From Deltaproteobacteria bacterium RBG_13_49_15 (GTDB lineage: Bacteria > Desulfobacterota > Desulfobacteria > Desulfobacterales > UBA2156), in contig MGQD01000049.1 in the NCBI GenBank assembly GCA_001797695.1, positions 1 to 15,644 of the forward strand: DNA of 15,644 nucleotides, given 5' to 3'. Made by a program: the position numbers and the translations under genes. How positions within the stretch are numbered: the stretch's first letter is position 1; each line of letters starts with the position of its first letter. The notes below the pieces were generated by a model. That model was not told the origin of the DNA and ran no database searches. It was given only the letters and a program-made list of their open reading frames with translations. Positions 7,801 through 14,858 of the stretch are shown one piece after another.

Positions 7801-8874
7801 TTAAGCCTTTTTCACAGCCAATCGTTCACCCAAAATGCCGGTCGGCCGGAAAATCAGTACCAGTACCAGCATCGTGAACGCGATCGCATCTTTGAGTTGA
7901 TAAGGAGCAACGATTCCCAATCCATCTAAAAACAGGCTGGGCCCCACCGACTCGATCAGGCCGAGAAAAATTCCTCCAAGCATGGCCCCAGGAATATTTC
8001 CGATTCCGCCTAAAACGGCGGCGGTGAACGCCTTGATGCCCGGAATAAATCCCATGAAGAAATGAACCTGTTTGAACATGATGCCGTAAAACGCGCCAGC
8101 AGCTCCGGCCGCCATACCGCCTATGATAAACGTTGTGGAGATCATTTTGTCCACATCAATCCCCATCAGATATGCTGCTTCCTTGTCCTCGGAGACGGCG
8201 CGGATCGCTTTTCCAACGCGGGTCATCTGAATAAATGAATAAAGAGCCGCCAGAAGCAATGCGGCCGCCACGATGACTACGGCCTGAAAACGGAGGATGC
8301 GGATTCCGATAAAAGTCCAGTGCCCTTCAAGCATTTTTACGACCGGATATGCTTGAAACCCGGAACCATAAAGACCTCGGAAAACATATTGCAGAAAAAA
8401 GGATGCACCGATGGCGGTGATCAAAGGGATAAGACGGGGCGCGTTTCGAAGAGGGCGGTAAGCGATTTTTTCCAGCAAAAACGCAATCATGGAGGATATA
8501 AACATGGAGACCATGAAAATCGCCAGGAGACAAAGAACCGGATGGCTTTCTAAAAGCCCGCTCCGGTAGAAAGCGGCAGCAACATAATAAGCGGTGTAGG
8601 GACCGCTCATAAACACTTCGCTGTGGGCGAAATTGATCATCCGTAACACACCGTACACCATTGTATACCCCATGGCAATGAGTGCATAAACGCTCCCTTG
8701 TGCCAGTCCGAAAATGACAAAGTCGAGCCAGTGGCGGGGGGTGTATAGGCCGGCCAGCAATGTGGCGGCCGATCCCCAAATGATCATGACCAGAAGCGAA
8801 CCGCCGATCATCCACATGACGATGTCGGTTGGAGTAATTCGTTCTCTGAGTCTTTCCAGCATGGCTTGATCCAT
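7801..8874 (-). CDS. livH: branched-chain amino acid ABC transporter permease LivH
   Basis: A 357-residue integral membrane permease. The LivH hallmark GLAQGSVYALIAMGYTMVYG lies at 56-75 and continues into GVLRMINFAHSEVFM. Further on are the EAA-like loop IRAVSEDKEAAYLMGID, the segment AFTAAVLGGIGNIPGAMLGG, and the C-terminal LIFRPTGILGE. An extra N-terminal stretch of about 50 residues carries one helix (18-40), so the protein is somewhat longer than the usual 290-310. The ATG at 8874 has no visible Shine-Dalgarno sequence; M5 is no better. The gene follows livK after a 176-bp gap that holds two hairpins, so its expression is likely lower than that of livK. Confidence 0.94.
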   Translation of the reverse strand: MDQAMLERLRERITPTDIVMWMIGGSLLVMIIWGSAATLLAGLYTPRHWLDFVIFGLAQGSVYALIAMGYTMVYGVLRMINFAHSEVFMSGPYTAYYVAAAFYRSGLLESHPVLCLLAIFMVSMFISSMIAFLLEKIAYRPLRNAPRLIPLITAIGASFFLQYVFRGLYGSGFQAYPVVKMLEGHWTFIGIRILRFQAVVIVAAALLLAALYSFIQMTRVGKAIRAVSEDKEAAYLMGIDVDKMISTTFIIGGMAAGAAGAFYGIMFKQVHFFMGFIPGIKAFTAAVLGGIGNIPGAMLGGIFLGLIESVGPSLFLDGLGIVAPYQLKDAIAFTMLVLVLIFRPTGILGERLAVKKA

Positions 8875-8954
8875 TTTTTGATTTACGCCGGTTCGGCATA
8901 TTCGCTGTGCCTTAGAGGGCGGCAGGAATTCAACCGGCTTTTGGAATGAACATG

Positions 8955-8996
8955 GAAGGAAGAGCCGGGCGAACTTGAATGGCCGGCTCTTCCTTC
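8955..8996 (-). other. strong hairpin in the livK-livH gap
   Basis: A perfect 14-bp inverted repeat (GAAGGAAGAGCCGG at 8955-8968 and its complement at 8983-8996) with a 14-nt loop. No T-run follows on the minus strand, so it is unlikely to be an intrinsic terminator. It more likely blocks 3'-exonuclease decay of a short livK transcript. Confidence 0.65.
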
Positions 8997-9004
8997 AGGC
9001 GAAT

Positions 9005-9040
9005 GAGTCCCCGATTGCCGTTTAATAAAAAAGGGGACTC
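9005..9040 (-). other. second hairpin immediately after livK
   Basis: GAGTCCCC (9005-9012) pairs perfectly with GGGGACTC (9033-9040) around a 20-nt A/T-rich loop, starting 10 nt beyond the livK stop. No T-run follows it. With the 8955-8996 hairpin it forms a tandem pair between binding-protein and permease genes. Confidence 0.5.
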
Positions 9041-9050
9041 GGAGTTTTCT

Positions 9051-10280
9051 TTAATATGGTTTCCAGAACGGTTTATCCGGCATTTCCAGTTTCTTTACGT
9101 TGTCGGCCGTGGTTTGATAAACGGCAATCCGAGGATCGGCGCAGTCTCCTAACTTATTGCAGGTAATATTGCCGGTCAGGCCTTTGAGGCCTTTGGTGGC
9201 GTATAGAGCATCGCGCAGAGCCTTGCGTCCGATGGTGAGGGATCCATCTTTTCCTTTCACCGCAACTTTTTCGATTGCCTTTAACACCATCATGGCGGCA
9301 TCATAGGCATGAGCATGGAACGGAGCCAGCGGTTTTTCGCCGTATTTTTTCTGATGCTTGGCCAGGAAATCTTTATATCCGGCGGCAAAGGCTGAAAAAT
9401 CCGGGCTGGAATGGTACATCCCGATGGCGGTCTCACCGGCGGCTTTATAAAAGTCAGGGGAGAATATACCGTCGGCGCCCATCAAAGAAACTTTTTCAAG
9501 TCCGGCAACCTCTTTGGCTTGCCGGGTGATATGGCCGCCTTCAGCGATGAAGATCGGGTAGTAGATAAACTCCGGCTTGCCAGTGGCGATCTTGGTCAGG
9601 ACCGGCCGCATATCGGTAGAGCCGGTTGAAACCGCTTCCTGGCTCGTTATGGTTCCGCCCATTTTCTTAAAGGTTTCAGCGAAGACGGCTTGAAGTTGTT
9701 CTGCATAAACGCTTCCATCATGAATGGTAGCAGCCTTTTTAACACCCAGCTTTTTAATGGCGAATTGGGCGGCAACAGCCCCCTGAATCTTGTCATTATG
9801 GGCTGTGCGCAGATAGCCTTCATACTCCGGACCACGAGCTGGATCCGTCAGGTAAGGAGCGGTGTTGGAGGGAGAAACCGTTGTAATCCCGGCTTTCCAG
9901 AGGATCGGTGCGCCGGGCTTGGCTTCGCTCGAGCAGTTGGATCCGATGGCGGCAATGATGGTAGGATCGGAAGCCAGTTTTGTTGCAGCCGCCTGTCCGC
10001 CTTCCGCATTGCATCCGGTGTCCTGACCGCTGAGTTTGATGGGATGGCCAAGCAGTTTTCCACCGACATCTTCGATGGCGATTTCAACACCGCGCTTGGT
10101 ATCGGTCCCAAGAGAGGCATTCTCGCCAGCAACCACAAACCAGTAAGCGATATGGACCGGTTCGCCTTTTTTAATCGTAACGACGCCGATCGGATCTTTA
10201 GCATCGGCAGCCTGAGCGCCGGTTGCCGCGATTCCGATCATCAGAGCTAGAATGGTAAACAAGATAAATGTGCGTTTCAT
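9051..10280 (-). CDS. livK: branched-chain amino acid/amide ABC transporter substrate-binding protein LivK-type
   Basis: Periplasmic receptor of the Liv-type importer, 409 residues. The signal peptide runs to about A24 (ATGAQA/AD). The mature part has the two-lobed type I periplasmic-binding-protein pattern: HIAYWFVVAGENASLGTDTK near 43-62, the ligand-contact blocks GSNCSSEA (113-120) and TVSPSNTAPYLT, and the second-lobe segment SVYAEQLQAVFAETFKKMGG. Cysteine pairs C90/C116 and C374/C380 could form disulfides. The ATG is preceded by AAAGGAGG at good spacing. It is the first gene of the liv operon, behind its own 197-bp leader. The ligand may be a branched-chain amino acid, glutamine, or another amide; the sequence does not decide it. 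Confidence 0.94.
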   Translation of the reverse strand: MKRTFILFTILALMIGIAATGAQAADAKDPIGVVTIKKGEPVHIAYWFVVAGENASLGTDTKRGVEIAIEDVGGKLLGHPIKLSGQDTGCNAEGGQAAATKLASDPTIIAAIGSNCSSEAKPGAPILWKAGITTVSPSNTAPYLTDPARGPEYEGYLRTAHNDKIQGAVAAQFAIKKLGVKKAATIHDGSVYAEQLQAVFAETFKKMGGTITSQEAVSTGSTDMRPVLTKIATGKPEFIYYPIFIAEGGHITRQAKEVAGLEKVSLMGADGIFSPDFYKAAGETAIGMYHSSPDFSAFAAGYKDFLAKHQKKYGEKPLAPFHAHAYDAAMMVLKAIEKVAVKGKDGSLTIGRKALRDALYATKGLKGLTGNITCNKLGDCADPRIAVYQTTADNVKKLEMPDKPFWKPY

Positions 10281-10308
10281 AAAATCCTCCTTTTACTATT
10301 GGTAGATG

Positions 10309-10341
10309 TTATTCGATGCCTAAGGATATTGAACAGGTCAT
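10309..10341 (-). CDS. 10-codon leader ORF upstream of livK
   Basis: The mini-ORF MTCSISLGIE lies in the livK 5' leader, 28 nt before the livK start. It is preceded by AGGAGGTGA, close to the perfect complement of the 16S rRNA tail, 4 nt from the ATG. Two Ile (one by the rare ATA) and one Leu (by the rare TTA) fall within 10 codons. This suggests, but does not prove, translation-dependent control of an operon whose family imports Leu/Ile/Val. I found no clear terminator/antiterminator pair between it and livK, so classic attenuation is not shown. Confidence 0.45.
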   Translation of the reverse strand: MTCSISLGIE

Positions 10342-10401
10342 GATTCACCTCCTCGTTGCATCACCCCCCTTCAACAAAAGAATATAATTCAAAGTCGTAT
10401 T

Positions 10402-10430
10402 TTATTATTAAATTGCGCGCTTGTTGTCAA
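10402..10430 (-). promoter_or_regulatory. candidate promoter of the liv operon
   Basis: On the minus strand there is a perfect -35 TTGACA (10430-10425). At 15-17 nt it is followed by an A/T run offering AATAAT or TAATAA as the -10. This lies 48 bp after the pxpC stop and would give a leader of about 110 nt containing the mini-ORF. The exact -10 is ambiguous. Confidence 0.5.
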
Positions 10431-10477
10431 GATATCACTTGCAAACCTCTTGAATAGGTAAATTTCTATTAAATTGA

Positions 10478-11425
10478 TTATCGGGAGGATAACAGACTAA
10501 TGATAGTTTGGAGACGATGGAATTCTTCCCGGTGCAACATATGGGCAGCTTCCAGCGAGACCGGTTCGAACCGAATAGCGTCTCCGGGGGTGGCTTGAGC
10601 TATTTTTGAGAGATCTGATGAAATGACCGTGGCGATTTTTGCATACCCTCCAACGGTTTGCTCAAGCAGTAAAATGATCGGCTGCAGATCAGCCGGGATT
10701 TGTATGCTTCCGGGAACTGCCGGCTCTGAAATGATGCTTTTCGGCATCCCTTCTTTTAATGATACAAGAGGCCCCTGCAACCGGTATCCCATCCGATCGG
10801 CCTTTGCGGTGACAAGAAAAGACGAATGAAAAAGGATCCGGATCCCTGTATCAAAAAAGTCGTCCTGAGGTCCGGGAATTGCTCTTATATGAACTTCCGT
10901 AAGATATTTTGGAATATCGGAATAGGCAAGGCGGCGCGGGCGTGTCAGAAGATTTTTTCTTCCGTTTTGAATCACATCTCCTTTTTTCAAGGGCCGTCCT
11001 TGAAATCCGCCGAGCTTTCCGCCCGCATATGTAGAACGGCTCCCCATGATTTCAGGCACATCAATGCCGCCGCCGACCGCCAGATATCCGCGGCAGCCGC
11101 TTTTGGCTTGACCGATGTCCAATATGTCTCCCGGTCTCACCCGCATCGATTCCCAGCATTTTGCCGGATTGCCGTTTAAAGCCATCTTCATTTCAGCCCC
11201 GGTGAGGGCGATATCCGTTTCCGACAGGATCTCAAGGCGGGGGCCAAGGATGGTGATCTCCAGAGCTGCCGAATCCGGAGGATTTCCCACAAGCGCGTTT
11301 GCCAGGTGGAAGGCATGTGAATCAAGCGCTCCGGATATCGGGATTCCCATTTTTTGATATCCGAATCGGCCTCGGTCCTGGACCGTCAGATAAGGACCCG
11401 GTGTGATGACGTTAAATATATCCAT
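10478..11425 (-). CDS. pxpC: 5-oxoprolinase subunit PxpC (biotin-dependent carboxyltransferase family)
   Basis: A 315-residue subunit of the prokaryotic ATP-dependent 5-oxoprolinase, which opens 5-oxoproline to glutamate in the cytoplasm. The N-terminal block VQDRGRFGYQKMGIPISGA (15-33) and the ITILGPRLEI region match the KipA/PxpC and allophanate-hydrolase C-terminal fold. GPQDDFF lies mid-protein and EQTVGGYAKIATVI near the C-terminus. The ATG at 11425 overlaps the pxpB stop by one base (TGATG); a TTG one codon upstream is less likely. There is no strong Shine-Dalgarno sequence, so translation probably depends on pxpB. It ends the dct-pxp unit. The 47 bp before the next promoter show no intrinsic terminator, so read-through into liv is possible. 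Confidence 0.92.
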   Translation of the reverse strand: MDIFNVITPGPYLTVQDRGRFGYQKMGIPISGALDSHAFHLANALVGNPPDSAALEITILGPRLEILSETDIALTGAEMKMALNGNPAKCWESMRVRPGDILDIGQAKSGCRGYLAVGGGIDVPEIMGSRSTYAGGKLGGFQGRPLKKGDVIQNGRKNLLTRPRRLAYSDIPKYLTEVHIRAIPGPQDDFFDTGIRILFHSSFLVTAKADRMGYRLQGPLVSLKEGMPKSIISEPAVPGSIQIPADLQPIILLLEQTVGGYAKIATVISSDLSKIAQATPGDAIRFEPVSLEAAHMLHREEFHRLQTIISLLSSR

Positions 11426-12132
11426 CAACCGGTCTCAGCAGTGAACAATTGTTGATATTCCTTCTCGGTAATCGCTCTGAACCGGATGATGTCCCCTGCC
11501 TGGTAAAGGATGGGATTTTTACGATTTGGATCAAAGAGCCGGATCGGGGTCCGGCCGATAATCCGCCAACCCCCCGGACTGGATACAGGATAGATTCCGG
11601 TTTGGGCATTGGCGATTCCGACCGATCCTGCCGGGACCATCGTTCGCGGTGTTTCCAGCCTTGGAGTGTGAAGGATATCGGGGAGCCCTCCCAAAAACGG
11701 AAAGCCGGGGGTGAATCCTACCATGTAAATCAGGTAATCGGCTTCCGAATGAAACCGGATGACATCGGCTTCGTTGATGCCGTGGACTGATGCGACAAAA
11801 TCCATGTCCGGTCCGAATGCCCCCCCGTAACAAACCGGTATTTCGACGAGTTTGGGAGGGGGGATTTTAATTTCCGGAAGCCTTTTTTCCTGTTCGATAA
11901 GAATTTGCTTCAGAAGGCCGGGAGTGGTGATAAAAGGGTCATAGAAAATCAGAATGGAGCGGTAGGTGGGGATAATTTCCACCACTCCTTTCGGGATCTC
12001 TTTTTCCAGGATAATCCCCATGGATCGCACTTTATGGTTGACATCCGGATGGATGGCATCGCCATATTCGACCAGCAACCCGCAATCTCCTGCAATCCGG
12101 AAGTGCGCTTTTTTAAAAAGGCCTTTCCCCAA
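11425..12132 (-). CDS. pxpB: 5-oxoprolinase subunit PxpB (KipI/allophanate hydrolase subunit 1 family)
   Basis: A 235-residue partner of PxpC in the 5-oxoprolinase complex. Signature blocks are visible: GFTPGFPFLGGLPD (139-152), VPAGSVGIANAQTGIYP (166-182), SPGGWRIIGRTP (185-196). The start is TTG at 12132, with GGGAGG 5 nt upstream (12143-12138), giving MGKGLFKKAHFRIAGDCGLL, which fits the family N-terminus. No in-frame ATG nearby does as well. It lies 10 nt after pxpA and overlaps pxpC by one base. The homologous KipI of Bacillus inhibits a sporulation kinase, but next to pxpA and pxpC the enzymatic role is far more likely. Confidence 0.92.
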   Translation of the reverse strand: MGKGLFKKAHFRIAGDCGLLVEYGDAIHPDVNHKVRSMGIILEKEIPKGVVEIIPTYRSILIFYDPFITTPGLLKQILIEQEKRLPEIKIPPPKLVEIPVCYGGAFGPDMDFVASVHGINEADVIRFHSEADYLIYMVGFTPGFPFLGGLPDILHTPRLETPRTMVPAGSVGIANAQTGIYPVSSPGGWRIIGRTPIRLFDPNRKNPILYQAGDIIRFRAITEKEYQQLFTAETG

Positions 12133-12137
12133 TAAAG

Positions 12138-12143
12138 CCTCCC
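12138..12143 (-). promoter_or_regulatory. ribosome-binding site for the TTG start of pxpB
   Basis: GGGAGG on the minus strand begins with the last base of the pxpA stop codon and sits 5 nt before TTG 12132. It is the main support for this non-ATG start. Confidence 0.6.
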
Positions 12144-12922
12144 TATTCGGATATCAGGCCCATGGGTTTGAGAACGATCCCCTCTGATTTAAAGGTCTCC
12201 CGGATGCTTCTAACCAGTTCTACGGCGGAAGGGGTGTCTCCATGGACACATATCGTCTGAGCTTCAAGCGGGATCCGAGTCCCGTCGACAGCGACCACAA
12301 CACCTTCTGCGGCCATTAGAAGCGCCCGCCGGGCCACTTCTTTCGGGTCTTTAATTACAGCTCCGGGCTTCCGCCGGGAAACAAGGGTTCCTTCAGGGGT
12401 ATACGCCCGGTCGGGAAACGCCTCATAAACGACCTTGAGCCCGACGGCTTTGCCGATTCGACGCACCATTTCCCCCTTTGCTCCCGCCAGAGCCACATAG
12501 ATGAGATTCGGATCCACACTGATAATGGCTTGTGCAACGGCTCTGGCTATCGGTTCGTTTTCAACGGCTGCGAGATAGAGGGCGCCATGGGGCTTTACAT
12601 GTTGAAGTCGGGCGCCGTGAATGGCGCAGAAAGCCGAGAGGGCGCCGATCTGGTAGATGATGTAGCGCCGGATCTCTTCGGGCGTGCAGTCCATATTTCT
12701 CCGGCCGAAGCCGAGCAGATCCGGATATCCGGGATGGGCGCCGATGCCGACACTGTTATCTACGGCCAACTTGACGGTTTTATCCATCACTTCCGGGTCG
12801 CCGGCATGCCAGCCGCAGGCGATATTAGCGGAAGTAATATGCCGGATAACCGATTCATCCAGCCCCAATTTATAAGCGCCATAACTTTCACCCATATCGC
12901 AATTTAGATCAATGATTCTCAA
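12143..12922 (-). CDS. pxpA: 5-oxoprolinase subunit PxpA (LamB/YcsF family)
   Basis: A 259-residue LamB/YcsF-family subunit of 5-oxoprolinase. Landmarks are IIDLNCDMGES at the N-terminus, ANIACGWHAGDP, GAHPGYPDLLGFGRR, HVKPHGALY, EAFPDRAYTPEGTLVSR and ICVHGDTP near the end, all typical of PxpA. The frame remains open for 230 more codons upstream, but that part lies over dctM and is a shadow. The start is TTG 12922, preceded by AAAGGAGG at 5 nt. The family normally begins exactly here, a few residues before DLNCDMGE. It lies 23 nt after the dctM stop and 10 nt before pxpB, so it is almost certainly co-transcribed with the TRAP genes. Confidence 0.94.
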   Translation of the reverse strand: MRIIDLNCDMGESYGAYKLGLDESVIRHITSANIACGWHAGDPEVMDKTVKLAVDNSVGIGAHPGYPDLLGFGRRNMDCTPEEIRRYIIYQIGALSAFCAIHGARLQHVKPHGALYLAAVENEPIARAVAQAIISVDPNLIYVALAGAKGEMVRRIGKAVGLKVVYEAFPDRAYTPEGTLVSRRKPGAVIKDPKEVARRALLMAAEGVVVAVDGTRIPLEAQTICVHGDTPSAVELVRSIRETFKSEGIVLKPMGLISE

Positions 12923-12927
12923 CCCGG

Positions 12928-12935
12928 CCTCCTTT
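12928..12935 (-). promoter_or_regulatory. ribosome-binding site for the TTG start of pxpA
   Basis: AAAGGAGG on the minus strand lies 5 nt before TTG 12922, in the 23-bp gap after dctM. It fixes the pxpA start against the long upstream open frame. Confidence 0.65.
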
Positions 12936-12945
12936 AAATTGGTTC

Positions 12946-14256
12946 CTATTTGACCGTCATCATATTGGGCAAAAACAAGGCGATTTCCGGAAAAACGGTT
13001 AGAATTGCGGTTGCCAGCAGCATCAGGAAAAAGAATGGGAGCGAATAATAGGCAATTTTCATGATCGGTTCCCTGGTTAATCCCTGAATGACGAACAGAT
13101 TGAATCCCACCGGAGGCGTGATCTGGGCGAGTTCCACCATCAGCACCAGGTAAATCCCGAACCAGATCGGATCGAATCCTGCTGCGGTGACCATAGGAAG
13201 CGCTATGGGAAGCGTCATGACCACCATGGAGAATCCATCCAAAAGACAGCCGAGAATGACGTAGACCACACCTAAAAGAATCATCAGAGTATAAGGGGAA
13301 AGGTCCATCTGCGTGATCGATTTTGTAATCGCTGCCGGGATTCCCAAAAACCCCATGACGCGGGACAAAAAGCTTGCCCCGACCACGATCAGCATGATCA
13401 TGGCATTTGTCTTGACCGCATTCACAAGACAATCCATCAAAATCCTGGTGTTCATGCGGCGGTTGATGAGGGCGAATAGGAATGCGCCGAAGACGCCCAG
13501 TGCCGCGGCTTCCGTCGGTGTTGCTACACCTCCGTAAATGCTCCCCAAAACCATCAGGATCAGGGCCGCCGTCGGCGCCAGGTCTTTCATGGCGGCTGCA
13601 CGGTCTTTCCATGTGTAGCTTTTATCGGTTTTTGGCGCAATCTCCGGGTTTCTGATCCCCCGGTATATAATATAAAAGCAATAAATTCCAGAAAGGAGCA
13701 GGCCGGGAAGGATGCCTGCCATGAACATTTTGCCGATCGAAACCTCTGCAAGGATGGCGTAGACGATCATGACCAGGGATGGCGGAATCAGAAATCCCAG
13801 GGTTCCGGCTCCGGCCAAAGAGCCCATGGCCAGACGCTTGTCATATCCCAGCCTGTCGAGCTCGGCTAATGTGATGCGACCGACCGTGGCGGTGGTGGCG
13901 GCGCTGGATCCGGAGACTGCGGCGAAAAGAGTGCAGGATAAAATGTTCATCAACAAAAGACCGCCGGGGAGCCGGTGAAGCCAGGGAACTAGTGCGTTAA
14001 AAAGCTTTTCGGAAATCCCTGATCGATAGAGGATCTCCCCCATCAGGATAAAGAGCGGCAATGCGACATATTCCCATTTTTCCACCGTGGCCCAGATGGA
14101 GGATGCGATATTGTTTCCAGCCGGAAGGGCGCTGAAAAAGACCATGCCGACAAATCCGACGATGATGAGAGAAAATCCCACCCAGACACCCCATGCCAGA
14201 GTGGCAAAAAGAATCCCGAAGACAACCAGGCTCATGTTCATCATTGTGGCATCCAT
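12946..14256 (-). CDS. dctM: TRAP transporter large permease subunit DctM
   Basis: A 436-residue, 12-helix-type membrane subunit that carries the substrate in a sodium- or proton-driven TRAP importer. Typical elements are GGLLLMNILSCTLFAAVSGSS, LGFLIPPSLVMIVYAILAE, GGVATPTEAAALGVFGAF, LGCLLDGFSMVVMTLP, and the C-terminal LAQITPPVGFNLFVIQGL. The true start is ATG 14256, overlapping the dctQ stop by one base (TAATG), with GAGGAAG upstream. The frame is open 37 codons further into dctQ but without DctM similarity. The length is normal for the family. It is followed after 23 bp by pxpA, which ties the transporter to 5-oxoproline metabolism. Confidence 0.95.
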   Translation of the reverse strand: MDATMMNMSLVVFGILFATLAWGVWVGFSLIIVGFVGMVFFSALPAGNNIASSIWATVEKWEYVALPLFILMGEILYRSGISEKLFNALVPWLHRLPGGLLLMNILSCTLFAAVSGSSAATTATVGRITLAELDRLGYDKRLAMGSLAGAGTLGFLIPPSLVMIVYAILAEVSIGKMFMAGILPGLLLSGIYCFYIIYRGIRNPEIAPKTDKSYTWKDRAAAMKDLAPTAALILMVLGSIYGGVATPTEAAALGVFGAFLFALINRRMNTRILMDCLVNAVKTNAMIMLIVVGASFLSRVMGFLGIPAAITKSITQMDLSPYTLMILLGVVYVILGCLLDGFSMVVMTLPIALPMVTAAGFDPIWFGIYLVLMVELAQITPPVGFNLFVIQGLTREPIMKIAYYSLPFFFLMLLATAILTVFPEIALFLPNMMTVK

Positions 14257-14759
14257 TAGATCACTTCCTCTCCGGTGGCGATGGCGGCATATGTTTTGAT
14301 AGTGGTTCCTGCCAGTTGAATCAAAAGAGCGGCGGCGCCGATGAGCATGACCGCCTGGGGGATCCATAAGGGGGTATGGGTCAGGGTTCCGGATGTGGAA
14401 TTATAGTGAAAGGCGGCACTGACCATTTTGAACATAAAATACCAGATATATCCCATGAAAATCGTTGTGGCGCCGGTCGCTAAAAACGTCAGAATGCGGG
14501 ATATTTTTTCCGGCAGAAACCCGAGAACGAGCGTAATCCGGATGTGCCCTTTTTCTTTTAGGCAATATCCGGCGCCAAGAAAGATAATGGCTGCCAGGCC
14601 GTAAGCACAGTATTCATCAACGATGACGGTGGTTTTTATAAACAAATTCCATATCAGGATTTCCACCAGAATCAGCACCGTCATGAGCCCAAGAATAACA
14701 GCTGAAATTTTTACTAACAAATCGGACAGTTTTTCTGCGGTATGGATAATTTGATTCAT
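14256..14759 (-). CDS. dctQ: TRAP transporter small permease subunit DctQ
   Basis: A 167-residue, four-helix membrane subunit that partners DctM. Helices fall near 15-35, 48-66, 86-106 and 129-150. GHIRITLVLGFLP after helix 2 and TPLWIPQAVMLIG before helix 4 are family landmarks. I take ATG 14759 (MNQIIHTAEKL) as the start, with GGAAGAG about 6 nt upstream; ATG 14774 is a possible alternative. The frame reaches ATG 14807, but that codon sits in the loop of a terminator-like hairpin and has no Shine-Dalgarno sequence. It overlaps dctM by one base. It follows dctP after 99 bp containing the hairpin, which should lower its expression relative to the binding protein. Confidence 0.9.
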   Translation of the reverse strand: MNQIIHTAEKLSDLLVKISAVILGLMTVLILVEILIWNLFIKTTVIVDEYCAYGLAAIIFLGAGYCLKEKGHIRITLVLGFLPEKISRILTFLATGATTIFMGYIWYFMFKMVSAAFHYNSTSGTLTHTPLWIPQAVMLIGAAALLIQLAGTTIKTYAAIATGEEVI

Positions 14760-14775
14760 ATTCCACTCTTCCATT

Positions 14776-14821
14776 AAAAAGGGGGAGCGAGTGTAATGTC
14801 GTTTCACACACGCTCGCTCCC
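14776..14821 (-). terminator. terminator-like hairpin between dctP and dctQ
   Basis: On the minus strand GGGAGCGAG (14821-14813) pairs with CTCGCTCCC (14791-14783). Four further base pairs (one of them G-U) are possible past a 2-nt bulge, and the stem is soon followed by TTTTT (14780-14776). This fits a leaky intrinsic terminator that leaves dctP more expressed than dctQM. All downstream genes lack another visible promoter before liv, so read-through must occur. Confidence 0.6.
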
Positions 14822-14858
14822 TTGCATCGGTTTGCCATTCAATTGTATTGAAATGTCG

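Noticed and set aside
8327..8899. 190-codon minus-strand frame over livH
   Set aside because: Its low-complexity Arg/His/Ser translation is a frame shadow of the conserved LivH.
10448..10475. AATTT/AAATT inverted repeat after pxpC
   Set aside because: A 5-bp A/T-only arm with no T-run; not a credible terminator.
12923..13612. Upstream extension of the pxpA open frame (230 codons)
   Set aside because: It is a shadow of dctM; the Arg/His/Gly-rich translation is typical of a wrong frame, and TTG 12922 has a strong ribosome-binding site.
14760..14807. Longer dctQ start at ATG 14807
   Set aside because: The codon lies in the loop of the dctP-dctQ hairpin and has no Shine-Dalgarno sequence; ATG 14759 fits the family.
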